From NCBI GenBank assembly GCA_964454025.1, contig CAYVRP010000007.1:47493-111492 (forward strand): a DNA stretch of 64,000 nt, read 5' to 3'. This document shows positions 16,972 to 26,222 of this stretch, one piece after another. Each line of letters begins with the position of its first letter. Within the stretch, counting starts at the first letter, position 1. The DNA is from JAFGBI01 sp964454025 (GTDB taxonomy: Bacteria; Myxococcota_A; Polyangia; Polyangiales; Polyangiaceae). The translations under genes were made by a program, and so were the position numbers. The notes under the pieces are model-generated. The model did no database searches, was not told the DNA's origin, and saw nothing but the letters and a program-made list of their open reading frames with translations.

Positions 16972-17889
16972 ATGCCGCGCGCGATGATCCTCGCGGCCGG
17001 GCTCGGGACGCGGCTCCGGCCGCTGACCGAGGAGCTGCCCAAGCCCCTGGTCCCGCTCGGCGACCGACCGCTCCTGGCCTCCATCGCCGAGCAGCTCGCG
17101 GCGGCCGGCTACCGGGAGGCCCTGCTCAACACGCACTGGCTGCCCGAAGCCTTCGCGCCCTGGCTCGACCGCCTCGCCGTGCGACTCCACGCCGTGCACG
17201 AGCCGGTGATCCGGGGGACCGCGGGGGGCGTGGCCGCGGCGCGGGCGCGGCTCGGGGCGCCGCCGATCCTGGTCTACAACGGCGACGTGGTGGTGGAGCC
17301 GCCGCTCGTCGAGCTCGCGGCGGTCGCCGACGACGGTCTCACCCTGGTGGTCGTGCCGCGCCTGCGCGGCGCAGGGACGGTCGGGCTCGACGCCGACCGT
17401 GGCGTGGTCCGCCTGCGCGGGGAGAAGTTCGGCGAGGAGGCGAGCGGCGGGGACTACGTGGGCGTCGCCGCGCTCGGGGCGCGCGTGCTCGCCATCCTGC
17501 CCGAGACGGGCTGCCTGGTCGGTGACGTCGCGCTCCCCTGGCTCCGGCGCGGTGGGCGTGTGCGCGCGGTCCTACACCGCGGGTACTTCGCCGACGCCGG
17601 CACCCCGCCGGAGTACCTCGCGGCCAACCTCGCGTGGCTCGCACGTCGTGGCGCGCGGGCCTGGGCGGCACCGTCCGCGCGGGTGGCCGCGGGCGTGGAG
17701 CTGGTCGACTCGTTGGTGGGCGTCGGCGCCGCCGTCGAGGGGAGCGGCGCGCTCACGCGCTGTGTCGTCTGGCCCGGCGCGACCGCCCGGGCGCCCCTCG
17801 CCGACGCGATCGTGACCCCGCGGCGCGTGGTGCGCGCGCCGGGCCGGGGCGCGTCGAGCGATCGGAGCCGCCCAGACGACCAAGGGTGA
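16972..17889 (+). CDS. Sugar-phosphate nucleotidyltransferase (MurU/ManC-like)
   Basis: 305 residues. The N-terminus has the NTP-transferase signature GLGTRLRPLTEELPKPLVPL with the metal/nucleotide-binding Lys, followed by NTHWLPEAF and the catalytic-site YNGDVVVE. The domain order and length fit mannose-1-phosphate guanylyltransferases and MurNAc-1-phosphate uridylyltransferase (MurU). The C-terminal ~60 residues have short left-handed-helix-like repeats (VELVDSLVGVGAAVEGSGAL). It makes an NDP-sugar for cell-wall or polysaccharide synthesis; which sugar is not clear. The last ~15 residues are polar and probably disordered. Confidence 0.82.
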   Translation: MPRAMILAAGLGTRLRPLTEELPKPLVPLGDRPLLASIAEQLAAAGYREALLNTHWLPEAFAPWLDRLAVRLHAVHEPVIRGTAGGVAAARARLGAPPILVYNGDVVVEPPLVELAAVADDGLTLVVVPRLRGAGTVGLDADRGVVRLRGEKFGEEASGGDYVGVAALGARVLAILPETGCLVGDVALPWLRRGGRVRAVLHRGYFADAGTPPEYLAANLAWLARRGARAWAAPSARVAAGVELVDSLVGVGAAVEGSGALTRCVVWPGATARAPLADAIVTPRRVVRAPGRGASSDRSRPDDQG

Positions 17890-17897
17890 GCCGAAGG

Positions 17898-18412
17898 ATG
17901 AGCAACGCGATGAGCAAGCAGCTCCTCGGGGCGGTCGAGAGGAACGATCTGGCGCAGGCGAAGGCGCTCCTGCCGCCGGCGCGGAGGTCGTCGGGTCGGA
18001 CCGGAGCGGACCCGGGCGGACCGCCCTCGCGGAGGCCGCGCCGCGGAGCGCGAGGCCTCCGCGCCGTTCTGCACCGGAGCGCCCGCCGGGCCGCGCGGGC
18101 AGCTGCGGCGTCTCGCCGACGCACTCACCCGACGAAGCGCTGGTCGAGATCTCCTCGGTCAGCCGGCGCCGGGTCGAGATCCGGGCCCGGCAGGGCCGGG
18201 GCCGATCCCCGCGCTACGAGTGCCGCCCCGTCCCCTGGCGCCAGGGCGCGCGCTGGCGCCTCGACTCCCGCCGGCGCCGCTCCCTCGGGCTAGACGGCTG
18301 GTCGCGCGCCACCTCGGGAGGACACCGGCGACGACGGCGGCGATCCGCTTCGAGCGCTGCAGCCTCCGGCGCGGTGCCCCCGCCCCCGTCCGGGCCGGGC
18401 GTCACGGCGTGA
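17898..18412 (+). pseudogene. Frameshifted ankyrin-like gene remnant
   Basis: Starting at ATG 17898 the frame gives LLGAVERNDLAQAKALL, an ankyrin-like helix pair. After about base 17975 the expected continuation (GAEVVGSDRSG then RTALAEAA) is found in the +1 frame, which then stays open to TGA 18410-18412 as Arg-rich sequence with VEISSVSRRRVEIRARQ. A single-base deletion or insertion explains this. The 3' end overlaps the antisense diguanylate cyclase gene. The ankyrin assignment rests on one repeat, so identity is uncertain; the frame break is clearer than the family. Confidence 0.4.
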
Positions 18413-19373
18413 GGATCCCGTCCCAGGCGACGACGATGCGCCGGCCCCCGGCCCGCTTGGCCCCGTACAGCGCCCGATCGGCCGCCTCGACCAGCTCTTC
18501 CGGGGTGGACAGCGACCGGTCCTCGGTGGAAGCCACGCCGAAGGAGATCCCGAGCTGCGTGGCGGTCGCGCTCCAGCTCTGGCATTCGCGCTGCAGACGC
18601 TCGCGGACCCGCTCCAGGGCCACCACGGCCCCGTCGCGCGCGGTGTGGGGGAACAGTAGCGCGAATTCGTCGCCGCCGTAGCGCGCGCAGACGTCGACCT
18701 CACGGATCGAGGAGGAGAGTACGAGCGCGACCTTGTGCAGGGTGGAGTCACCGGCCGCGTGGCTCTCGACGTCGTTGACCGCCTTGAAGCCGTCGAGATC
18801 TCCGATCGCGACGGAGAGGGGGTGAGCGTAGCGCCGGCTCGTCGCCCACTCCCGGCGGAGCAGGTCCAGGAAGCGACGCCGGTTGAACAGACCGGTCAGC
18901 TCGTCCGTCATCGCCAGGTGCTCGGTGCGCGTGAGCATCGCCTCGAGCTCGGCGTTGCGTCGGCGCAGCTCGATCTTGGCCTCGCGGGCGCGGAGCGCGG
19001 CGAAGATGCGGGCCTCCAGCTCGTCGTCGGCGAAGGGCTTGGGCAGGTAGTCGTCGGCCCCGACGTGCAGCCCCTCCACCCGGTCCGCCACCCCGGCGCG
19101 CACGGTCAGCATGATCACGACCACGTCACGGGTCCGCTCGGAGAGGCGGAGCCAGCGGCAGACGCTGTAGCCGTCGAGGTCGTCGAGCATCACGTCCAGG
19201 AGCACGACGTCCGGCGGATCCTGCTTGATGCAGCGGAGCGCCTCGACTCCCCCCGCCGCCTCCTCCACGGCGAAGCCGCGCTGGCCTAGCAGGTCACGGA
19301 GGTGCGCGCGCTGGCTGCGCGAGTCCTCCACCACTAGCACGCGCGCCTTGGGGGGCAATCCTGATCCGGGCAT
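18402..19373 (-). CDS. Response regulator with GGDEF diguanylate cyclase domain (PleD-like)
   Basis: 323 residues. Receiver domain 11-125 with acidic pair (VVEDS), phospho-acceptor Asp60 (VVLLDVMLDD) and Lys in PKPF. A short coiled-coil linker (~128-150) leads to a GGDEF domain with the intact active site GGDEF (233-237). The inhibitory I-site RxxD is present as REVD (224-227), exactly five residues before GGDEF, so feedback inhibition by c-di-GMP is expected. It makes c-di-GMP when phosphorylated by an unknown histidine kinase. A TATCGT box (19387-19392) lies 13 bp before the start. Confidence 0.92.
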   Translation of the reverse strand: MPGSGLPPKARVLVVEDSRSQRAHLRDLLGQRGFAVEEAAGGVEALRCIKQDPPDVVLLDVMLDDLDGYSVCRWLRLSERTRDVVVIMLTVRAGVADRVEGLHVGADDYLPKPFADDELEARIFAALRAREAKIELRRRNAELEAMLTRTEHLAMTDELTGLFNRRRFLDLLRREWATSRRYAHPLSVAIGDLDGFKAVNDVESHAAGDSTLHKVALVLSSSIREVDVCARYGGDEFALLFPHTARDGAVVALERVRERLQRECQSWSATATQLGISFGVASTEDRSLSTPEELVEAADRALYGAKRAGGRRIVVAWDGILTP

Positions 19374-19415
19374 CTTGCGACCTTCAACGATACCCCATCG
19401 GGGCGCCGATGCCGA

Positions 19416-20759
19416 TCAGAGGATGAAGAGCTCGATCGAGGTCGCCGCCCCGCCCGTCTCCAGGGTGCCCCCGGCGACCACGACGCTGCCCAGGTACGTC
19501 ATGAGCGCGCGGGCACCGGAGCGCCGCTGGCGGAGCTCGATCGCGGTCACGCCGTCCGCCTCGAGGAGGCGGCCCGAGGTGAGGCCGTCCGCGTCGGTGC
19601 CCACGGCGAGGATGCGCTCCTCGAGGCGGAAGGCCTGGACGTCGGTGAGCTCGATCGGCGCCGAGTGGTAGGTGGGGGGGCAGTCCTCGGTGCAGCCGAG
19701 GTCGAAGGCCACGGGCGGGGCGTACTCGCCCTCGGCGTCCACGCCGCCGACCCGCATCACGATGGACCCGTCGATGGGGACCAGCGCGGCGCCCGTGGTG
19801 GGGGCGGCGGGGAAGGGGAGGGCGACGAACTCGCGGGCCTCGTCGCCCAGGACCTCCACCCCCGCGCCTTCGGCGCTGCCGCCGGCCACCACCAGCCCGC
19901 GCTCCTCGACCCAGGTGGCAGCGGCGCCGGCGCGCGGCGTCAGGGTCGCGTGGCCGCTCAGCGCGCCGTCGAGCGCCACCCGCAGCACGGCGTCGGTGGC
20001 CTCTGCGCGCGTCGGCCCCACGACGTAGGCCCTGAGATCCGCGGTGTCGACGGTGGCCCCGCCGGCCACGTCAGCGAAGTCGTCGAGGCCCGAGGGGACG
20101 GTGAGCTCGCCCGAGTAGGTGGTGCTGAAGTCGGTCCAGGTCGCCCACTCGTCCGCCACCAGGATCGCGATGGTGCCGTTCACGATCGCCATCGACCGCA
20201 CGGCACACTCGCCGGGGGTGGGGCACTCGAACTCGTCGGTGCCCGTCGCGTACCAGAGCCCGAAATCGAAGGAGTGGAGGTTTACCACCGAGGAGAGCGC
20301 CTGCGCCGTGGTGAGCAGGAAACGGCCGCCGAGCAGGCCGAGGGCGGGGGCCTCGCCCGGCGCTCCGGCGAGCTCGCCGGGGCGCGAGAAACGCCGCTTG
20401 CGGCCGACGAACAGCGGCACCGTCGTCCCCCGGAGCCCGTCGGGGTAGAGCAGGAAAGAGCGCCCGCCGAGCACGGGCTCGTCCTCGTCGTCGTACCCGG
20501 TGGCCTCGAAGAACGCCGTGCCGCCGCTGACGGTGAACGAGAGCGTCTCCGCGTCGTCGGGGACGTCGAGCGTCACGTACTCCTCGCGTTCGCCGGCGAT
20601 GTCCTCGCGGACGACCTCGACCGTCCGCACCGCCGGGGGCGCGGACCACCCGGCCGTCTCGAGGCCCGTGAAGAGCCGGACCTTCGCCGGCCCGAGGTCG
20701 GTGTCGTCGGCGCAACCGGCGAGGAAGAGCAGCGCGCACGAGCCGAGGATCCGTCGCAG
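19416..20759 (-). CDS. Predicted lipoprotein, beta-propeller-like, possible CTG start
   Basis: The clear coding frame extends upstream of the first ATG/GTG to include RRILGSCALLFLAGC, a lipoprotein signal with lipobox LAGC. The only start that would include it is CTG at 20759, preceded by AAGGGGAG at ideal spacing. Otherwise translation begins at GTG 20630 and lacks any export signal. The body (~400 residues) is beta-rich, with repeated ADV and GVEVLG-like strands and internal pairs of Cys (CPTPGEC, CTEDCPP), consistent with a propeller-type secreted protein. Function unknown. It lies 41 bp upstream of the diguanylate cyclase on the same strand. Confidence 0.65.
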   Translation of the reverse strand: MRRILGSCALLFLAGCADDTDLGPAKVRLFTGLETAGWSAPPAVRTVEVVREDIAGEREEYVTLDVPDDAETLSFTVSGGTAFFEATGYDDEDEPVLGGRSFLLYPDGLRGTTVPLFVGRKRRFSRPGELAGAPGEAPALGLLGGRFLLTTAQALSSVVNLHSFDFGLWYATGTDEFECPTPGECAVRSMAIVNGTIAILVADEWATWTDFSTTYSGELTVPSGLDDFADVAGGATVDTADLRAYVVGPTRAEATDAVLRVALDGALSGHATLTPRAGAAATWVEERGLVVAGGSAEGAGVEVLGDEAREFVALPFPAAPTTGAALVPIDGSIVMRVGGVDAEGEYAPPVAFDLGCTEDCPPTYHSAPIELTDVQAFRLEERILAVGTDADGLTSGRLLEADGVTAIELRQRRSGARALMTYLGSVVVAGGTLETGGAATSIELFIL

Positions 20760-21076
20760 CGGGGCTCCCCTTACCGCCGAACGATTTCGGCGTCCACCGG
20801 CGGACAGGGCGAGCGCCGACGCCGCGCGCCGCGGCGCGGCGGCGTGCTAAGAGCCGCCGTGATCGTGGCGGTGCGCCAGATCCCTGCCCCGCGGCGCCGC
20901 GGGGCTCGGGTCGGTTTCGTCGGGCAGGGGTGGAGCCTCCAGCCCGCCCCGCGCCGCCGGAGGCCAGGCCGCGGCAGCGCGCCCGCGACGGGCCCCCGGT
21001 CCCCTGGCCGAGCCGGCGCGGGACCGCCGAAAACTGGGCCGGGTCGAACCGGAGAGCTAGCGAAAGGAAACCATCG
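20760..21076. other. Divergent intergenic region before argS
   Basis: 317 bp between the minus-strand lipoprotein and argS. It contains a perfect 20-bp palindrome at 20886-20905 (GCCCCGCGGC and its mirror), which could be a hairpin or an operator. A TGCTAAGAG box at 20845-20853 resembles the extended -10 elements seen elsewhere, on the argS side. AAAGGAA at 21064-21070 is the argS ribosome-binding site. No gene is seen. Confidence 0.4.
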
Positions 21077-22879
21077 ATGGGTCTCGAGGAGTTGCTGCGC
21101 GATCGGCTCGGCGCCGTGTTCGAGGAGCTCGTGGTCGAGGGCTCGCTCGACGCCGCGGCGGTGCGCACGGCGCGCATCTCGGTCGAGCCGCCGCGCAAAG
21201 GCGGCCGGGGCGACGTCACCACCAACGCGGCGCTGGTGCTCGCCAAGGCGGCGGGCCTGCCGCCCCGCGATCTCGCGGCGACCCTCGCCGCGAGGCTGGG
21301 CTGCGATCCGTGGGTGACGAGCGCGGAGGTGGGGGGGCCGGGGTTCGTCAACGTCACCCTGGCGCCGGCGGCCTTTCACCACGTCCTGGGGGAGATCCTC
21401 GCCGCCGGCGCCGGCTACGGCCGCGCTCCGGCGGCGAGCCGGTCGCGCGTCAACGTGGAGTTCGTCAGTGCGAACCCCACCGGGCCCCTCTTGGTGAGCC
21501 ACGGGCGAGGCGCCATCCTCGGCGACGTCGTCGCCCGGCTGCTCGAGGCGACCGGGCACCGGGTGACGCGCGAGTACTACGTCAACGACTTCGGCAACCA
21601 GGTGCGGCTGCTCGCCGACAGCGTGCTCGCCGCGGCCGCCGGCCAGGAGCCGCCGGAGGGTGGCTACGGCGGCGCCTACGTCGCCGAGCTCGCCGCGTGG
21701 TTCGCCGCCCACCGGCCGGAGCTGCTCGAGCCCGCGCGCGACGAGGAGCGCCGCCGGCTCTGCGTGCTGCTCATGCTCGAGGGGATCGAGGGCTCCGACC
21801 TGCTCGGCATCCGGCCCATGCTGCACCAGATGGGGATCGAGTTTGACGTGTGGTCGAGCGAGGAGGCCCTGCACCGCTGGGGGCGGGTGGAGCGCTCGCT
21901 CCGTAGGCTCGCCGCGCGCGAGCGGCTGCGTCAGGACGAGGACGGCGCCGTGTACTTCGTCACCGGCGACGAGGACGACAAGGACCGTGTGGTCCGGAAG
22001 AGCAACGGCGACTACACCTATTTCGCCAGCGACATCGCCTACCACGAGGACAAGCTCGCCCGTGGCTTCGAGCGCATCGTCAACCTCTGGGGTGCCGATC
22101 ACCACGGCTACGTGGCGCGGCTCCGCAGCGCGATCGAGGCGACCGGGGGCGATCCGGGTGCCTTCGAGGTGGTGCTCTTCCAGCTGGTGAAGCTGGTCCG
22201 GGACGGCCGCGAGGTGCGGATGGGCAAGCGCCTCGGCAACCTCATCACCCTGCAGGAGGTGGTCGAGGAGATCGACGAGGCGGTCAAGAACCCGCACGCC
22301 GGGCGTGACGCGCTGCGCATCTACTACCTCTCGCGGCGCGCGGACACACCCATCGTGCTGGACCTCGATCTCGCCAAGAAGCAGGAGGCGGAGAACCCGG
22401 TCTTCTACATCCAGTACGGGTACGCGCGGCTGGCCTCCATCCAGCGCCGCGCAGCCGAGCGCTTCGGGATCGCGACCCCCCGCTTCGGCGCCGCGCTGGC
22501 CGCGCACCTGACCCACCCCCTCGAGCTCGCGATCCTCGCCGAGCTCGGCCGGTACCCGGCCGTGCTGGAGGACGCCGCGGCGGGCCGCGACCCGCACAAG
22601 CTCGTCTTCTACCTCGACGGTCTGGCGAAGGCCTTCCAGAGCTACTACTCGCAGACGAAGAAGGAGCGCGACACCATCCTGCCGGGCGACAGCGACCTCG
22701 TCGCCGAGCGCGCCGGGCGGTGGGACTGGGACCGCACGCGGGCACGCCTGCTGTGGGTCGAGGCGCTCCGCACGGTTTACGCGAGCGGGCTCTCCCTGCT
22801 CGGGGTCACCGCGCCCGAGCGCATGGTGCGGGCCGCGGCGGGGGCGGAGGACGGCGAGCCCGACGGCGCCGACGGGTGA
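21077..22879 (+). CDS. argS: Arginyl-tRNA synthetase
   Basis: 600 residues, the normal length. It charges tRNA-Arg in the cytoplasm. Class I signature: SANPTGPLLVSHGRGAILGD carries the HIGH-equivalent region, followed by YYVNDFGNQV. RMGKRLGNLITL near residue 383 is the KMSKS-equivalent, and YGYARLASIQRRA begins the DALR anticodon-binding domain. The N-terminal Add-1 domain (~1-100) includes GDVTTNAALVLAK. ATG 21077 was chosen over an upstream in-frame ATG because AAAGGAA lies just before it and the extension is Pro/Arg-rich junk. It is followed at 21 bp by the SPOR gene. Confidence 0.96.
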   Translation: MGLEELLRDRLGAVFEELVVEGSLDAAAVRTARISVEPPRKGGRGDVTTNAALVLAKAAGLPPRDLAATLAARLGCDPWVTSAEVGGPGFVNVTLAPAAFHHVLGEILAAGAGYGRAPAASRSRVNVEFVSANPTGPLLVSHGRGAILGDVVARLLEATGHRVTREYYVNDFGNQVRLLADSVLAAAAGQEPPEGGYGGAYVAELAAWFAAHRPELLEPARDEERRRLCVLLMLEGIEGSDLLGIRPMLHQMGIEFDVWSSEEALHRWGRVERSLRRLAARERLRQDEDGAVYFVTGDEDDKDRVVRKSNGDYTYFASDIAYHEDKLARGFERIVNLWGADHHGYVARLRSAIEATGGDPGAFEVVLFQLVKLVRDGREVRMGKRLGNLITLQEVVEEIDEAVKNPHAGRDALRIYYLSRRADTPIVLDLDLAKKQEAENPVFYIQYGYARLASIQRRAAERFGIATPRFGAALAAHLTHPLELAILAELGRYPAVLEDAAAGRDPHKLVFYLDGLAKAFQSYYSQTKKERDTILPGDSDLVAERAGRWDWDRTRARLLWVEALRTVYASGLSLLGVTAPERMVRAAAGAEDGEPDGADG

Positions 22880-22899
22880 AGGAGCCACGGAGGACGGTG

Positions 22900-23742
22900 A
22901 TGGAGACGGTGAACGTGCGCAACTTGGAGCAGATCCAGGAGCTCGACTCCCGGGCCGCCGGGGGCCGGCTGGCGACCCTCGTCCTGGCGGCGATCGGCGG
23001 TACCGCGCTGGTGATCGCGGGGGTCACCATGGCGCGCCGCTCCGGGCCGGCCGCGGTGAGCACGGCCGATCCGCTCGCGGCGCTGGTCGCCCAGGCAGCC
23101 GAGCAGAAGCGCGAGCGCCTGTCGCCGGATCACCTCGACGGTCGCGACGTCACCTTCCCCCGCCTGCTGAGCGACGGCAAGGAGCCGACGACGGCGCTGG
23201 CGGCCGTCCGGGACGTCGACGGGCGGCTCCTCGAGCGCCCGGCGGCGGCGGCCTCCGCCGCCGCGGTGCCGCCGCCCGCGGCGGACTCGCTCCCGGTGGT
23301 GCCGCTCCCGGCGGGCTCGCTCCTGGAGTCGAGTTCGGTGACCACCAACCCGAGGGACGAGCTCACGGCGCTCTCGGCCCGGGTCACGGCGGGCGCAGCC
23401 GAGGCGGATCTCGCGCCTGCCGGCAACGATGGGGGGTTCCAGATCCAAGTGGCGAGCTTCAAGGACCAGACCGACGCCGACCGCTTCGTGGAGGAGCTGC
23501 GGCGGCGCGGGCACGCCGCCTTTCGGCAGGCCGCCTACGTGCCGGGACGGGGGCTGTGGCACCGTGTTCGCGTCGGCCCGTTCAAGACCAAGTACGAGGC
23601 GAACCAGTACCGCGTCAAGTTCGAGCGCACCGAGCGCATGGCGCCGTTCGTCGTGGACCCCGCGCAGGTCGAGCGCGCCGAGGAGGCGCGCGCCGCCAAG
23701 CTCGCCGCCCGCGGCCGACGCACCGTCGGCGGCGAGGACTGA
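22900..23742 (+). CDS. SPOR-domain membrane protein
   Basis: 280 residues from ATG 22900 (GGAGGAC 7 nt upstream; an in-frame GTG at 22876 is less likely). A short cytoplasmic N-terminus is followed by one transmembrane helix at about 24-46 (GRLATLVLAAIGGTALVIAG), then a Pro/Ala-rich periplasmic linker and a SPOR domain at about 175-255 (GFQIQVASFKDQTDADRFVE, then WHRVRVGPFKTKYEAN). SPOR domains bind denuded glycan strands at the septum, so a division or cell-wall role is likely. It is close behind argS, an arrangement seen in several deltaproteobacteria. Confidence 0.88.
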   Translation: METVNVRNLEQIQELDSRAAGGRLATLVLAAIGGTALVIAGVTMARRSGPAAVSTADPLAALVAQAAEQKRERLSPDHLDGRDVTFPRLLSDGKEPTTALAAVRDVDGRLLERPAAAASAAAVPPPAADSLPVVPLPAGSLLESSSVTTNPRDELTALSARVTAGAAEADLAPAGNDGGFQIQVASFKDQTDADRFVEELRRRGHAAFRQAAYVPGRGLWHRVRVGPFKTKYEANQYRVKFERTERMAPFVVDPAQVERAEEARAAKLAARGRRTVGGED

Positions 23743-23777
23743 TCGCGGGTTCGGGGCCTGGAACGAGGAGCGACGGC

Positions 23778-24185
23778 GTGTCGGATCTCGTGCGCTTCGG
23801 GGTCGCCATGGACCGCGCGCTGCTGGCGCGCTTCGACGAGCTGGTGTCGCGGCGTGGGTTCGAGAACCGCTCCGAGGCGCTGCGCGACCTGGTGCGGCGC
23901 GACCTCGACCAGGACGCCTGGCACCGCGGCGGTCACGCCGTCGCCACCATCACGCTGGTCTACGACCACCAGGTCCGGGAGCTGCTCGGGCATCTCGTCA
24001 AGGTGCAGCACGACCATGGGGAGCACGTCATCTCGTCGCTGCACCTTCACCTCGACGAGCGCCACTGCCTCGAGGTGATCGCGGCGCGGGGGCCCGCGCG
24101 GACGCTCAAGACCCTGGCGGATCGACTGATCGGCGCCAAGGGCGTGGTGTCGGGGAGCGTGGTCGCTGCCTCGCTTCCCGGCTAG
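23778..24185 (+). CDS. nikR: Nickel-responsive regulator NikR
   Basis: 135 residues from GTG 23778 (GAGGAG upstream). N-terminal ribbon-helix-helix (VRFGVAMDRALLARFDEL, FENRSEALRDLVRRDL) and C-terminal ACT-like metal domain. The four nickel ligands are at the family spacing: His78, His89, His91 and Cys97 (VQHDHG, SLHLHLDERHC). It should repress a nickel-uptake operon when nickel is ample. No nickel transporter or urease or hydrogenase gene is in this window, so its target is elsewhere. It follows the SPOR gene at 35 bp and may be co-transcribed. Confidence 0.92.
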   Translation: MSDLVRFGVAMDRALLARFDELVSRRGFENRSEALRDLVRRDLDQDAWHRGGHAVATITLVYDHQVRELLGHLVKVQHDHGEHVISSLHLHLDERHCLEVIAARGPARTLKTLADRLIGAKGVVSGSVVAASLPG

Positions 24186-24242
24186 CGGGCGTCGCGCGCG
24201 GAATCCCCAGCGCGCGGGCGGCGCGGCCGCGGGGAGGCGTCC

Positions 24243-24750
24243 TCAGAGCTGGTCGGTGAGATCGGGCACGGTCCAGGCGTAGGACCGGGCCGGGTCGGGC
24301 GGGTGGCCGAGATCGGTGGCGAAGTCCCCGCTGGTGGCGTCGTCGTTGCCCTTCGAGAACCGGTCGATCATCGCGTGCAGCGATGGGGGCCTGCGATCGC
24401 CACTGGCAGTGGCCCCCCGCGGCCCCCTGGGAGGCGAGGTGGTCCCCCACGCCGAGGGCCTCGCCGGTTTCCCTGGCGGCGTTCCCCGTCACCCAGGCCG
24501 AGTTCCGGTCCAGGCCAGCGCAGTCCGGGCCGGGGTTGTCCACGATGTGGAGGCCGCGCGGCACGATCAGCGCCCTCATCTCGGGCCTGTCGACCGGCAG
24601 CCGATCGGTGTTGTCGGCGCCGGCGTTGTCGCCCGAGGTGAACGGACCGAGCGCCACCTCCGACGGCCAGCGCCGGTAGCTGAGGGCGTGGTGCGGCCAC
24701 TCCCCGGAGGTGTCCAGCTGCTCTTCACCGGGCAGCTCGCCCGTGGCCAC
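24243..24750 (-). pseudogene. Broken CE15-like (glucuronoyl esterase family) gene
   Basis: On the minus strand about 120 codons read YRRWPSEVALGPFTSGDNAG, then NTDRLPVDRPEMRALIVPRG and GGHCQW. This is the C-terminal part of a CE15 glucuronoyl-esterase-like protein, including its catalytic-His region. After WRSQAP (about 24395) the reading frame shifts by one base; the true tail MIDRFSKGNDDATSGDFATD continues in the other frame to TGA at 24243-24245. The N-terminal ~two thirds, including the nucleophile, are absent. So it is truncated and frameshifted. CE15 enzymes cut lignin-glucuronoyl esters, but here no activity remains. Family assignment is from memory of the motifs. Confidence 0.65.
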
Positions 24751-24910
24751 GGCCGCGCCGGAGGCGCTCGATGCCAGACGAGGACGCCCTTGCGGCGCCG
24801 TCCTGGGCGAGGACGGCGGCCGGCTCTCCGCTCGCGCGCGCCGATCTGACGCCGCTGCCGGCCCCTGGCGGCTCCCGCGCGACTCGAAGGCGGGCCCGCG
24901 GTCGGGCCGC

Positions 24911-26038
24911 TCAGCTCTTGCCCTGTGACTTGCGGGCGAGCTGCCGCTTGGCGGCCGCCTGCACCTGGCTCGGGACGTGCTTGCTCTTGGCCAGCATGCG
25001 CACGTCGTTGTCTCGGAGCTGGGGGATGATGTGCGCGGCGAAGGTGAAGGGGGTGCGAGGGTTCTGCACCAGCGCGAGCTGCACCGGGTAGCTCCGCTTG
25101 AACTCCTTCTTCTGCGCGATGATGCGGAGCACGCCGTCGCTCACCGAGCGGCTCGACGCGATCCGCGCGGCGTCGTTTTCCGTCAGCAGGGGGCTCTTCG
25201 CGGCCGCCTCCGCGACCAGTCGGTTCTTGTCTCGCACCAGAAAGAGGCGCTCGGCCGACTTGCCCAGGGTCGCGATGCGGATCTTCTGGGTGACCGTCAG
25301 CTCGTTGATCCTCGCGAACAGCGGCCGCGTATCCTCGCGGACCTGCTCCTCGCCCGTCTCGTCCCGCTCGTGCGTGTCCGCGTCGCCGAGGCGCAGGGAG
25401 GTCTCCTCTCCGAGCGCCACGGTCTCCTGGAACAGGATGTCGTCGTAGGTTGGCTCCTCGGTGGCCTCGGGGACGAGCTCGTTCTGGATCGCCTCGGCCG
25501 CCTCCCCGAAGGCCTCGAAGCCGAGCTTGATCCCGTTGCGGACGGCGAGCTCGATCAGGCGATCGGAGGTCGACATGCGGACCTGCCGGTTGAGGTAGAG
25601 CCGCTCGATCACCAGCGGCGTACGCAGCATCCGCTGCTCGTTGGTCGCGATGAGCTCTCCGAGCCGCTCGTCGGCTTGCTCCGCGATGCGGATCAAGGTT
25701 TCGTCGTGGAGGCGCGGCAGCCGGAGGAGCTGCTCCATCACCTCGTGGTTCGTGAGGTAGGCGTCCGCGAGCCGGTCGGCGACGCCCGGATCGAGATCGG
25801 CCCGGAGGGCGCCGGAGAGCACGGGTGGTGGCAGCTCCCGCAGGGTGCGCTGGGCGACGGTCGCGATCTGCGGATCGCTCGCGCTGGTGAGGCAGGCGAC
25901 GACGGTGACGATCTCGGCCGGCTTGAGCCCGAGCAGGACGCCGCGGGCCGCCCCGTTCACGGCGCCGGGTGGCGCCTGTCCGGCGAGCACGCGCTGCGCC
26001 AGGTCGGGGAGGGTGTCGGTCTGGATCGGGATCGCCAT
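24911..26038 (-). CDS. Helical repeat protein, unknown function
   Basis: 375 residues, no signal or membrane segment. Almost all helical, with HEAT-like pairs (LADAYLTNHEVMEQLLRLP, DGVLRIIAQKKEF) and an acidic hinge near residue 215-235. The C-terminal ~130 residues (LTVTQKIRIATLGKSAERLF, ARIASSRSVSDGVLRIIA, RTPFTFAAHIIPQLRDNDV) look strongly conserved in style and resemble proteins I associate with deltaproteobacteria only, but I cannot name the family. A PilZ- or repeat-scaffold partner role is speculative. Divergent from the SPFH gene at 26294. Confidence 0.7.
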   Translation of the reverse strand: MAIPIQTDTLPDLAQRVLAGQAPPGAVNGAARGVLLGLKPAEIVTVVACLTSASDPQIATVAQRTLRELPPPVLSGALRADLDPGVADRLADAYLTNHEVMEQLLRLPRLHDETLIRIAEQADERLGELIATNEQRMLRTPLVIERLYLNRQVRMSTSDRLIELAVRNGIKLGFEAFGEAAEAIQNELVPEATEEPTYDDILFQETVALGEETSLRLGDADTHERDETGEEQVREDTRPLFARINELTVTQKIRIATLGKSAERLFLVRDKNRLVAEAAAKSPLLTENDAARIASSRSVSDGVLRIIAQKKEFKRSYPVQLALVQNPRTPFTFAAHIIPQLRDNDVRMLAKSKHVPSQVQAAAKRQLARKSQGKS

Positions 26039-26222
26039 CGTCAGGCTCGCTGGCCCGCGCGGGGGCAGCCCTTGTCATCCTAGCAGACCCACCCGCGACC
26101 GGCGGCGTTCGCGCCGAGGGCTCGCGCGCGGGCGCACCAACGCGACGCGGTCGCGGTCGTCGATCCGGCGGTGGCCGCCAGTGTGGGCGGCGTTCGTGGC
26201 GCCTCGCCGGTGGCCCGGCCGG

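Noticed and set aside
20886..20905. 20-bp perfect palindrome as a strong regulatory site
   Set aside because: GC-only palindromes are frequent by chance in this composition; kept only as a note in the gap entry.
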